6,188 nucleotides of DNA from Candidatus Heimdallarchaeota archaeon LC_2 (GCA_001940725.1 MDVR01000117.1:1-6188), one strand, 5' to 3'. Counted from the first letter of the stretch, positions 1-5,393 are shown. Program-made: numbers and translations. Notes: generated from the letters alone by a model not told the origin.

Positions 1-306
1 TGGGTACTAGAGAACCTGGAGTTAATTGAGAATGGAGATAAATTGAGTGTAAACTACAACTGCTGTGAAACTGCTTCTCTGGAGGAACTTGAGGAAGGGA
101 AGAAATTACGAGAAAGCAGAAAGTTTCCCACCTGGTGTCGAGTGACCAATGAATTCCCAAGGCGTAAATGGGTTCCTATTCCAGTAGAACCATTACGAGA
201 ATTATGTGACTCTTTCAAGAAAATAATTGTTGGCATGATGAAAGATTGGATCCAAACTGGCTGTGATCCACCTTCTGAAACAAGAGGAAAAAGCACCAGT
301 AGTTGA
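1..306 (+). CDS. 3' end of an unrecognised protein gene (partial)
   Basis: The frame is open from the first base of the window (reading Trp-Val-Leu-Glu-Asn-Leu) to the TGA at 304-306, so this is the last 101 codons of a gene that begins outside. A TTG at 43 could be read as a start, but nothing like a promoter or ribosome-binding site precedes it and the open frame upstream encodes similar Leu/Glu-rich sequence. The visible part is charged, with an acidic helix-like stretch (ASLEELEEGKKLRESRK), then a proline- and tryptophan-containing segment (FPTWCRVTNEFPRRKWVPIP), an amphipathic stretch, and a polar tail. There are four Cys but no recognisable metal-binding spacing, no membrane segment and no family I recognise. 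A function cannot be given. The reading frame itself is likely real because the opposite-strand frame is only a shadow. Confidence 0.6.
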   Translation, partial: WVLENLELIENGDKLSVNYNCCETASLEELEEGKKLRESRKFPTWCRVTNEFPRRKWVPIPVEPLRELCDSFKKIIVGMMKDWIQTGCDPPSETRGKSTSS

Positions 307-657
307 ATAACAACTTCAAAACCTCATTCAACACTGGTTTACAAAACCGATCCTAGCGGATAGTATGTAATTTTGATTTTCAACATGAATTATTAATGAG
401 TTATTTTGCAAAAGTTGAGATAAGCACAAAGAATTTTGATGAATGAAGCAGTTTTGATTAGGTATTCGCTAGAAAGAATAACTATTTACTAGAGACACTT
501 ACTGGATCGTTCAATGAGAAACATCGATTTTTACTGGGAACTTCGTGACGAAGTGGTTATTGTATAATTCATTGTACTAGCTGGTAGTTAATCACGGATA
601 TCATGTAACGGATACTGTAAGGGGTTTCCAGATTTGTCTCGTTTTGGAGTATTGTCT
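307..657. other. Gene-free stretch between two convergent genes
   Basis: This 351-base stretch lies between the stop of the partial gene and the stop of the oppositely oriented SRAP gene. Stops are frequent in all frames I followed and I see no tRNA-like fold. It holds one small perfect hairpin at 540-554 (six-base stem ACTTCG/CGAAGT, loop TGA), which is not followed by a T-run, and two close copies of a short ACGGATA-type word near 594 and 608. Neither is strong enough to name. It probably contains the transcript ends of both flanking genes. Confidence 0.5.
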
Positions 658-1443
658 TTAGAAGAATTCGTCCAGGCTGGATTGTTCCTTATCCAAGCCC
701 AATTTCTGCTTATGCAATCCTTCCTCATCGATTTTCTGGATACATTTCTGGCCATTATTCCTAGTTGAGTTTACAAAAATTGAAACTGGAAATACCTGCA
801 TTATTTCAGAAGAGATTGGAGTAAATAATTCCACTAATTCTTTTAGATCAGTAGAACGATCTAACCACAGTTTCTCATTATCCTTGGTAATAATTACCGG
901 CATACGGCTGTGAATCGGTTTCATCAGCTCATTGGGAGAGGAGGTGATAATGGCACAGGATCTATTGGCAGGCATTTCCGTACCGACAATTGTATTATCT
1001 TGTTCGTTTGATTTGAGAAATTTATCGATAGGACTTTTATTGGAGTAGATCCCAGCAAGTGCAAATACTGCTTCATCCCTCATGTGAATATAGTACGGGG
1101 TCTTTGGTTCGTTCGTCTTTTCCGCTTTTTTCCACTCGTAGAATCCATTCACAGGTATCAGACATCTGCGTTTTTGAAAGGATTCAACGTACATCTTCAA
1201 TTCAAGCAATCTCTCTGATCGGGCATTGATAATTGGACGTGATCTGTCATAATATCTCAGATCATTAGGAATATAGTTCCAGTACATACTGGAAAGAATA
1301 GTGGGGTTTTCCCTGGTGATGACTCTGATCTCTGATGCCGGGGCAACATTGTAGGAGGGATCAATATAAGCCCGATTTTCCGTAACCTCGAATCTCTTCA
1401 CCAGTATATCAGAACCGACATGAGAGGAGAAGCGACCACACAT
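658..1443 (-). CDS. SRAP-domain (HMCES/YedK family) abasic-site DNA-protein crosslinking protein
   Basis: SRAP proteins bind abasic sites in single-stranded DNA and form a stable thiazolidine crosslink through Cys2 once Met1 is removed, shielding the lesion during replication. The 261-residue product starts MCGRF, which fixes the ATG at 1443. Family residues are all visible: Cys2 and Arg4, Asn73 in IINARSE, Glu103 in CLIPVNGFYEWKK and His178 in IHSRMPVII, matching Cys2, Asn75, Glu105 and His160 of E. coli YedK. A conserved-looking VNSTRNNGQKCI lies at 224-235. Two features are unusual. The segment between AGIY (140-143) and CAIIT (163-167) is about 16 residues longer than in short bacterial members as I remember them, and it carries VGTE at 153-156, encoded by the dispersed repeat. 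The last eight residues, QSSLDEFF (254-261), fit the PCNA-interacting consensus Qxx[ILM]xx[FY][FY], so the protein is probably recruited to the sliding clamp. A TATAAAA box at 1459-1465 is rather close to the start. Confidence 0.95.
   Translation of the reverse strand: MCGRFSSHVGSDILVKRFEVTENRAYIDPSYNVAPASEIRVITRENPTILSSMYWNYIPNDLRYYDRSRPIINARSERLLELKMYVESFQKRRCLIPVNGFYEWKKAEKTNEPKTPYYIHMRDEAVFALAGIYSNKSPIDKFLKSNEQDNTIVGTEMPANRSCAIITSSPNELMKPIHSRMPVIITKDNEKLWLDRSTDLKELVELFTPISSEIMQVFPVSIFVNSTRNNGQKCIQKIDEEGLHKQKLGLDKEQSSLDEFF
971..988 (-). repeat. VGTE repeat, copy A (inside SRAP gene)
   Basis: On the minus strand this reads TGTCGGTACGGAAATGCC and is translated as Val-Gly-Thr-Glu-Met-Pro, residues 153-158 of the SRAP protein. 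It is identical over 18 bases to the intergenic copy at 3755-3772. The flanking AATT just upstream is also shared, with a two-base shift. It belongs to the ATGCC-ended subtype of the repeat. Confidence 0.85.
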
Positions 1444-1602
1444 TGTATTGTATTCAAATTTTATAGGATCTTGTAAAAACCTAGCATGTTGATATGAAAA
1501 AAAGATGGAGAAATTCTGCGAGTTTCATCGATTCTTCAAACACTTAACAAATACATTCGGAATATCTTTACCATCTGCATATTTAACATATTCACTTGTT
1601 GC

Positions 1603-1647
1603 GCGCTAAAAGCAGAATCTGATTCCACGTCAGATATTATTTTGCGC
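1603..1647. other. Imperfect inverted repeat (possible RNA hairpin or operator)
   Basis: The centre is a perfect six-base stem, ATCTGA (1617-1622) with TCAGAT (1630-1635), closing a seven-base loop. Outside it, AAAA (1608-1611) faces TTTT (1640-1643) and GCGC (1603-1606) faces GCGC (1644-1647), with small internal loops and a bulged T. It lies in the divergent gap between the SRAP gene and the small gene at 1695, upstream of both. It could be a structured transcript, a protein-binding site or a decayed element; no T-run follows, so a terminator is less likely. Confidence 0.35.
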
Positions 1648-1694
1648 TAGTTTCAACCCTTAATTACACCCTCCTCTCTAAGTAACATTATTCT

Positions 1695-1877
1695 ATGACA
1701 GGGGGGGTATGTATTGTAATGTCAATGACTGATGAGAAAACACGGGAAATTATGGAATACCTTGAGGAAGTTAGGAAAGTCATTTCTCCAGAGCATGAAA
1801 CTGAAACGAGTAACATTTATAGAAAATTGGATTTTATTTTTGATAAAATGTTTTGGAATTATGACTCAGATTTGTGA
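1695..1877 (+). CDS. Small helical hypothetical protein (60 residues)
   Basis: I do not recognise the family. From Met11 on, the product is acidic and helix-prone (MTDEKTREIMEYLEEVRKVI), followed by a second amphipathic, aromatic stretch (IYRKLDFIFDKMFWNYDSDL), like a two-helix small archaeal protein. It has no membrane segment and one Cys. The start is uncertain. ATG 1695 is the first and lies about 33 bases after a weak TTAATTA box (1658-1666). ATG 1719 and ATG 1725 also give sensible proteins, and a run of seven G at 1701-1707 sits about 11 bases before 1719. A longer overlapping frame from 1732 encodes Lys/Arg-rich sequence with no domain character and is probably a shadow. The gene is divergent from the SRAP gene. 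Confidence 0.5.
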   Translation: MTGGVCIVMSMTDEKTREIMEYLEEVRKVISPEHETETSNIYRKLDFIFDKMFWNYDSDL

Positions 1878-2041
1878 TCCAACAATAAAAGTGGTTGGGG
1901 ACTTGCCAAGGGGCATCTCAGAGGATTTGAAAGACAGGGGAATAAATAATCGAATATCAAAGAAAGAAATGATTCCCTCGCGAAAGAAACAGTAATACAT
2001 AAAAAGAAACCTCTTTGCATACATGAATCCTCGGTGAAGAT

Positions 2042-2052
2042 AAAAAAAAAAA
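2042..2052 (-). terminator. T-run terminator candidate for the 124-residue protein gene
   Basis: Read on the minus strand, this is an uninterrupted run of eleven T about 100 bases after the stop codon of the gene at 2154-2528. Archaeal RNA polymerase terminates at such runs without needing a hairpin. No minus-strand gene lies between it and the SRAP gene, so it would end that transcript. Confidence 0.45.
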
Positions 2053-2153
2053 TCCCGGAAACGTGCAATTACAGAGACTTTGATATGGTAGGTGATAGCA
2101 ACCTTGTACAGTAACTATGGTAGGGTGTTTAGGTATCTGATAAGAGATGCAGA

Positions 2154-2528
2154 TTAATAGACAAGTTTGATTTTATATTTTCTTGGTGAAACCATGGATT
2201 GTGATTGAATAGCTGAAAGGATTTGTACCAAGTCACACTCAGGATGATAATCATGACCGGAGAACCAAGTACAACAGTTATGAGGTGCAAATTTTTTCTG
2301 CAGATCGATTAATCCAATGAAGTGTACTTGTATTCTGGATAATCTGGCAAATTCAGATAGCTGATGTAGTTTATTTCGGTGTTCTCTGATTTTACTGGTG
2401 GTAAGATTTGTGATATTGTACTCCAAAAGCCGATCCAAATCGTTTGTGATAATGGACGGTGTTTCTTCATAGTCAATGGGATGATGATTAGATGTTTGTT
2501 GTTCTATTGGTGATGAATTAGATACCAT
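2154..2528 (-). CDS. Hypothetical protein with a His/Cys cluster (124 residues)
   Basis: I do not recognise the family. The first 25 residues are polar (Ser, Asn, Gln and His rich) and look disordered. Residues 28-65 are a charged, helix-prone segment (DLDRLLEYNITNLTTSKIREHRNKLHQL). Residues 65-75 look like a buried beta strand (RIQVHFIGLID). A tight cluster follows, His83, Cys85, Cys86, His92, His95 and Cys98, in the segment HNCCTWFSGHDYHPEC, which could bind a metal; the spacing matches no standard zinc finger I know. There is no membrane segment. The ATG at 2528 is supported by a TATA box centred about 26 bases upstream, implying a leaderless transcript. A long T-run lies downstream. It stands alone on its strand. 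Confidence 0.7.
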   Translation of the reverse strand: MVSNSSPIEQQTSNHHPIDYEETPSIITNDLDRLLEYNITNLTTSKIREHRNKLHQLSEFARLSRIQVHFIGLIDLQKKFAPHNCCTWFSGHDYHPECDLVQILSAIQSQSMVSPRKYKIKLVY

Positions 2529-2550
2529 TGAATATAATATGTGGTAAATT

Positions 2551-2558
2551 TTATATAA
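2551..2558 (-). promoter_or_regulatory. TATA box of the 124-residue protein gene
   Basis: The minus strand reads TTATATAA within the context CTTATATAAAAT. Its centre is about 26 bases before the ATG at 2528, the distance expected between an archaeal TATA box and the transcription start, so the mRNA would start at or next to the start codon. Confidence 0.7.
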
Positions 2559-2695
2559 GTACCGGCAATTTTTCTAATCCAATTTATTAATGATTTTAGA
2601 AGGTAATATTGATGATATATAAGTAACCGCAAAATTGTCAGAATAAGGTAGTTTTCTTCATATTGTCTATGTGGCTAGTATAATTCGCTTCTGGT

Positions 2696-2711
2696 CTTTT
2701 CCGTACAGAAA
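2696..2711 (-). repeat. VGTE repeat, degenerate copy F (intergenic)
   Basis: The minus strand reads TTTCTGTACGGAAAAG, matching 14 of 16 bases of the copy at 4212-4228 (differences at the second and fifth base). The frame that would give VGTE gives Phe-Cys-Thr-Glu-Lys in a short stop-bounded frame, so it is not coding. It may be a decayed copy or a chance match. Confidence 0.4.
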
Positions 2712-2836
2712 CCCCCTTCTTAATCGTTAGCTAATTGAATAGATTTGGATCATATTATTAACAAAACTCACATATTAATAACAATTGATTATAATTCTAG
2801 TTATTCGCCTTCGTTTGAGACATCATTCAAGTCTTT

Positions 2837-2842
2837 GGTGAT
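2837..2842 (+). promoter_or_regulatory. Ribosome-binding site of the membrane protein gene
   Basis: GGTGAT is complementary to the usual archaeal 16S 3' end (ATCACCTCC). It ends 12 bases before the GTG at 2855, slightly far but usable. It decides the GTG start, since the frame is open only back to 2819 with no ATG. This is the one gene here that appears to have a true leader. Confidence 0.55.
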
Positions 2843-2854
2843 TCTATTCTATCG

Positions 2855-3706
2855 GTGGCCGACACAATACCTTTGTATATTGCAACCTTATTTATGTTTC
2901 CTGGACTAGTTCAATTTCGAAACTATCGGCTTACAAATTCCGATGAGTACCTCAAATTCAGTGCATTATTCTTTCTTTTTATTATTGACAATATAATCCA
3001 GAGTTTGGATAAACCACCGTTTGTCTTTGAGGTAATTTCAACCTTAGCATTTTCAATGGTTAATTATATAATCATATTAATTGCCTCCGGAGCTGCAAAT
3101 AACAACTTAATGATAAAGGAAAATATTTGGAAAGCAGGAGTAGTAATAGCATATTTAACGTCTTCATTCATTGAGATTTTAGTTTATCAAAATAGGCTAG
3201 ATATGGAATATAGAAATGTTCATGTAATATTATTAGATTCGATGACATTCTTCGCAGGGATTATGCTTATTTATGCCTTTATCACCACTCCATACCTAAT
3301 TCATGGTTCTCGGACTAACCAAACTAGGGGGATCTGGATACTTTTGGGGTCACTGTTATTATCAATCGGTTTTATTCGAGTCTGGAATAATTTGGAAAGT
3401 GTAATAAAATTACTCTCAAGTTATAAAACTGCGATCCCGCAGATCTTAGATTCGACAGATTTTGTCGATTATGTAACAATCCTCATTGGTCTTTTAACTA
3501 TAGTCCTTGCTTTATTTTATCCCGAGACTATGTTGTTGTCACAAACTCAGATAATGAAAGTTGCAAAGCTTTTTAATTCAACTGAAAGTAAATTTTTGTA
3601 TGATATTGGGAAACTTCCTATAACAATAGGAAATAAGGAAGCACTCAAGAGATATATTCAGGAAGTAGGAGAGGTAATATCTCGAATAAATGAAGACGTT
3701 AAATGA
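2855..3706 (+). CDS. Seven-helix integral membrane protein with C-terminal soluble tail
   Basis: I do not recognise a named family. The 283-residue product has about seven hydrophobic segments, near residues 5-21, 34-50, 58-79, 92-111, 123-147, 157-176 and 203-223. Charged residues are mostly confined to short connecting loops, and a charged tail of about 55 residues (229-283) ends the protein. The N-terminus has no cleavable signal peptide; the first helix begins almost at once (IPLYIATLFMFPGLVQF). Seven helices followed by a cytoplasmic tail resemble the membrane sensor modules found in front of signalling domains, but no kinase, HAMP or other output domain follows, so sensing is only a guess. 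The GTG start is chosen from the GGTGAT site upstream. The gene ends convergently with the small gene at 3789; the 82-base gap holds one copy of the VGTE repeat. Confidence 0.85.
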   Translation: MADTIPLYIATLFMFPGLVQFRNYRLTNSDEYLKFSALFFLFIIDNIIQSLDKPPFVFEVISTLAFSMVNYIIILIASGAANNNLMIKENIWKAGVVIAYLTSSFIEILVYQNRLDMEYRNVHVILLDSMTFFAGIMLIYAFITTPYLIHGSRTNQTRGIWILLGSLLLSIGFIRVWNNLESVIKLLSSYKTAIPQILDSTDFVDYVTILIGLLTIVLALFYPETMLLSQTQIMKVAKLFNSTESKFLYDIGKLPITIGNKEALKRYIQEVGEVISRINEDVK

Positions 3707-3754
3707 TTGAAATTGCCAAGAGAGGGCTTTATGCATAAACATTTTACTGTCTGT

Positions 3755-3772
3755 GGCATTTCCGTACCGACA
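3755..3772 (-). repeat. VGTE repeat, copy B (intergenic)
   Basis: The minus strand reads TGTCGGTACGGAAATGCC, identical over 18 bases to copy A in the SRAP gene. It lies between two convergent stop codons. The frame that reads Val-Gly-Thr-Glu-Met-Pro is bounded by a stop at 3811-3813 and has no clear start, so this copy is not in an intact gene. It shows that the sequence is conserved as DNA or has moved recently. Confidence 0.85.
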
Positions 3773-3785
3773 CAATTATTGTTAA

Positions 3786-3795
3786 TTTTTATTTT
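3786..3795 (+). terminator. T-run terminator candidate for the membrane protein gene
   Basis: TTTTTATTTT lies about 80 bases after the stop at 3706 and overlaps the last codons of the convergent small gene. A T-rich stretch at this distance is consistent with archaeal termination of the plus-strand transcript. There is no preceding strong hairpin. Confidence 0.35.
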
Positions 3796-4043
3796 CCGTC
3801 CTGATAATAATTATAATTCTCATCAATAAATTTTATCTTAGACCAGTTTTTTGTTTTCTCTATTTCTTCAATTAGAATATTTGAAGAATGTCTCCCACAT
3901 TTTATTTTTGATCCAAATAATCTTTTGTAGTTGGAATATAGTTCACATCCACATTGGAATATGTAGACCATAATGATATTATCACCTCTGATATATGTGA
4001 TAGTTGGGTCTGATAGTGGTTTTACATCAATTTGATTGATCAT
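3789..4043 (-). CDS. Small hypothetical protein with CxC...CxxH cluster (84 residues)
   Basis: I do not recognise the family. The N-terminal third looks like beta structure (PTITYIRGDNIIMVYIFQ). Cys31, Cys33, Cys49 and His52 follow in FQCGCELYSN...KIKCGRH, a spacing that could bind zinc. The rest is a charged helix and a Tyr/Asn-rich end (NYNYYQDGK). No membrane segment is seen. The ATG at 4043 is supported by a TTAAATAC box centred about 30 bases upstream (4069-4078); AGGAGT also lies 7-13 bases before the ATG but would fall just outside a transcript starting from that box. The gene starts 46 bases after the end of the cis-prenyltransferase-like gene on the same strand, yet has its own promoter, so the two need not be an operon. 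A one-base frameshift near the stop would read on into the VGTE repeat. Confidence 0.65.
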   Translation of the reverse strand: MINQIDVKPLSDPTITYIRGDNIIMVYIFQCGCELYSNYKRLFGSKIKCGRHSSNILIEEIEKTKNWSKIKFIDENYNYYQDGK

Positions 4044-4068
4044 TAATTTTACTCCTACTAGAGAATTT

Positions 4069-4078
4069 GTATTTAAGA
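4069..4078 (-). promoter_or_regulatory. TATA-like box of the 84-residue protein gene
   Basis: The minus strand reads TCTTAAATAC, centred about 30 bases before the ATG at 4043. It lies in the 46-base gap after the upstream gene on the same strand, suggesting independent transcription of the small gene. Confidence 0.45.
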
Positions 4079-4089
4079 AATCAGTAGAT

Positions 4090-4989
4090 TTAGAATTTGA
4101 TTGTTATTGGTCCTTTGGGACTAAAACTTGTTATTCTTTTGTGAGGAATTTCCGTACCAACAAGGTAGTTGTCCTCCCATAGCTCGTTCTCACGTGCAGA
4201 TTTGATACGAGCCTTTTCCGTACCGACATATGATTTACCACCCACATGCCCTTTCAAAGCAAGATGAGATTTTAATAAAGATAAGGCGAGAATGATCAGT
4301 TCTCTTCCAGTCCAATTCTCTGCAATCGATGCCTGTTGAATGTATACAAAATTGGCTTCATTGGTATGACCAGGTATGTTTGCACCAGAATAATGTCCCT
4401 TGGTGAAACGCCCAATTACGTTAATATCGGGTAGAGATTCCAGTTCAGATTGATTATCCACACCCCATTGCTCAGAGTAATTCGTCAAGTAGTATAGATC
4501 AAATCCACTGCAGTTCTTTGTAAACTCCTCTGCTCGATTGATTATGTCTGCCATAGCATAACTATCATGTACTTCATGTCCATAATATCTGAGTTTTATA
4601 TTTTTCTCGTATGCTTTAGAAACAAATTTCTTACCAACATCGGTGATAGCATCAAATATCACTTCCATGCGATCCATGGTCTTGTAATTTCTCAATGTGT
4701 GAATAAGAAAAGTTGCTTGTTTACCTCCTAGTTTTTTCAGTACAGAAGCAAATCGTAGTGAAAACTGGGCACCTTCCACATATCCATGAGCAGGAGATGC
4801 ATTTTCATTACGTACACCTGTTCTATGTCCATCCAAGATCAGATAGGGTGATAATTCCTGGAAATACTTGAGATCATCCACTGTTAGATCCATATCATCC
4901 AATAGTGGCAATATGGTATTGATTAACCCATAATCCTCTAATTCTGTTTTCAGGTGTTGGTTTCTTTCAGTTGTATGTTGTAATGCCAT
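4090..4989 (-). CDS. Divergent cis-prenyltransferase-like protein with added C-terminal tail
   Basis: The 299-residue product aligns by eye with the undecaprenyl diphosphate synthase (cis-prenyltransferase) fold, enzymes that extend allylic diphosphates with isopentenyl diphosphate to make polyprenyl lipid carriers. LILDGHRTGV (50-59) matches the catalytic DGNRRWA motif and keeps Asp53. AHGYVEGAQFSLRFASVLKK (67-86) matches the GHRxGxE helix. ATFLIHTLRNYKTMDRMEV (92-110) matches the TLYAFSTENWKRPxxEV region, and LRYYGHEV and LYYLTNY follow in the expected order. The RTSGExRLSNF active-site stretch is poorly kept (about GRFTKGHYSGANI, 193-205), so activity or substrate may differ. An N-terminal part of about 45 residues and a C-terminal tail from about 250 lie outside the core. 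The tail contains VGTE twice (255-258 and 277-280), each encoded by the dispersed repeat. ATG 4989 is supported by a TATA box 25 bases upstream. Membership of the superfamily is likely; enzyme activity is uncertain. Confidence 0.65.
   Translation of the reverse strand: MALQHTTERNQHLKTELEDYGLINTILPLLDDMDLTVDDLKYFQELSPYLILDGHRTGVRNENASPAHGYVEGAQFSLRFASVLKKLGGKQATFLIHTLRNYKTMDRMEVIFDAITDVGKKFVSKAYEKNIKLRYYGHEVHDSYAMADIINRAEEFTKNCSGFDLYYLTNYSEQWGVDNQSELESLPDINVIGRFTKGHYSGANIPGHTNEANFVYIQQASIAENWTGRELIILALSLLKSHLALKGHVGGKSYVGTEKARIKSARENELWEDNYLVGTEIPHKRITSFSPKGPITIKF
4145..4162 (-). repeat. VGTE repeat, copy C (cis-prenyltransferase-like gene, distal)
   Basis: The minus strand reads TGTTGGTACGGAAATTCC, one mismatch from the GTCGGTACGGAAA core. 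It is translated Val-Gly-Thr-Glu-Ile-Pro at residues 277-282. The mismatch is synonymous for Val (GTT for GTC), so the peptide is kept. Confidence 0.8.
4212..4228 (-). repeat. VGTE repeat, copy D (cis-prenyltransferase-like gene, proximal)
   Basis: The minus strand reads TGTCGGTACGGAAAAGG and is translated Val-Gly-Thr-Glu-Lys at residues 255-259. Sixteen bases are identical to copy E at 5844-5859. It lies exactly 66 bases (22 codons) before copy C in the same gene. Confidence 0.85.
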
Positions 4990-5010
4990 AGAGATAATAT
5001 GTCATGAAAT

Positions 5011-5018
5011 CTATATAA
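5011..5018 (-). promoter_or_regulatory. TATA box of the cis-prenyltransferase-like gene
   Basis: The minus strand reads TTATATAG in the context GCTTATATAGATTT, centred about 25 bases before the ATG at 4989. This predicts a leaderless transcript and supports that start codon. The same eight bases serve the gene at 5481. Confidence 0.65.
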
Positions 5019-5066
5019 GCAAACAAAGATTATATTGACTGTTATTTTTTAAAATCAATCTATCTG

Positions 5067-5357
5067 CTATTCTTCATCTTCATAAATATCATCGTAACTC
5101 CCATCGTAGACATTAAATTCGCCATCCTTTTTTGTCATAGCCAATTCTTTCTCTACATCTGGATTTTTCTTCCACAACTGTTTACGCATTGATCTAAGTT
5201 CTTTTGAAGAAGCAGTCTCTTGTTTTTATGAAGCAGTCCCTTCACTCAAAATACAAATTGTAGAATTATTACTTGGATTACAGGATTCACAGTATCCCCC
5301 TAGACACTCAAAACAAAGAGAGTTTGTTGGCATTCCAAATATTTGACACAGACCCAT
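5067..5357 (-). pseudogene. Cys-rich small protein gene interrupted by one in-frame TAA
   Basis: From ATG 5357 the frame encodes 43 residues, meets TAA at 5226-5228, then stays open in the same frame for 52 more codons to TAG at 5067-5069. The first half has Cys15, Cys18, Cys23 and Cys26 in LCFECLGGYCESC (Cx2Cx4Cx2C), plus Cys4 and Cys37, like a small zinc-binding or iron-sulphur cluster module. The second half has a basic helix (ELRSMRKQLWKK) and ends in an acidic tail (DGSYDDIYEDEE). Both halves look like genuine protein, so this was probably one 96-codon gene. The stop lies in the first unit of an in-phase 21-base duplication (5197-5238) and aligns with TCA in the second unit, so a single C to A change explains it. 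A TATA box at 5385-5393 is in place. Alternatives are a real 43-residue protein, a separate ORF starting at the later ATG (MRKQLW), or a sequencing error. I do not recognise a family. Confidence 0.6.
5197..5238 (-). repeat. Imperfect 21-base tandem duplication carrying the TAA stop
   Basis: On the minus strand, unit 1 (5238-5218) and unit 2 (5217-5197) both begin GACTGCTTC and match at 16 of 21 bases without gaps. The unit equals seven codons, reading TAS-stop-KQE and then TASSKEL. The stop codon in unit 1 stands where unit 2 has TCA (Ser). Confidence 0.6.
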
Positions 5358-5384
5358 TTGAACATTGTAATTATGGAATGAATA

Positions 5385-5393
5385 TTATATAAA
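5385..5393 (-). promoter_or_regulatory. TATA box of the interrupted Cys-rich gene
   Basis: The minus strand reads TTTATATAA. Its centre is about 32 bases before ATG 5357, giving a leader of about six bases. Another ATG at 5365 lies at the more usual distance, but its frame stops after about 20 codons. Confidence 0.55.

Larger units (their letters stand above)
2529..2854. other. Divergent intergenic region with promoters
   Basis: This 326-base stretch separates the divergent genes at 2154-2528 (minus) and 2855-3706 (plus). The left end holds the TATA box of the minus gene. The middle holds a degenerate copy of the VGTE repeat at 2696-2711. The right end is very AT-rich, with TTATAAT-like candidates around 2770-2797 for the plus gene, then the ribosome-binding site at 2837-2842. 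I see no convincing small gene. Confidence 0.6.

Noticed and set aside
54..296. 80-codon minus-strand frame opposite the partial gene
   Set aside because: It mirrors the plus-strand frame, which is open to the window edge and has the more protein-like charge pattern.
590..600. 11-base match AATCACGGATA, also at 5402-5412
   Set aside because: By rough count several shared 11-mers are expected by chance in 6 kb, and the flanks differ.
1732..1995. 87-codon plus-strand frame overlapping the 60-residue gene
   Set aside because: Its first half is a shadow of the 60-residue frame, and its end is Lys/Arg-rich without domain character; no promoter or ribosome-binding site points to its start.
1859..2068. 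69-codon minus-strand frame
   Set aside because: It is largely created by the poly-A run read as Phe codons, and it overlaps the T-run expected to end the transcript of the gene at 2154-2528.
2553..2568. GTACCGGCAATTT near the TATA box of the minus gene, similar to part of the repeat
   Set aside because: It lacks the TTTCC half of the core and has extra mismatches; probably chance.
3578..3775. 65-codon minus-strand frame starting inside the intergenic repeat
   Set aside because: It overlaps the end of the membrane protein gene, starts at a TTG without signals, and reads the repeat in a different frame from every coding copy.
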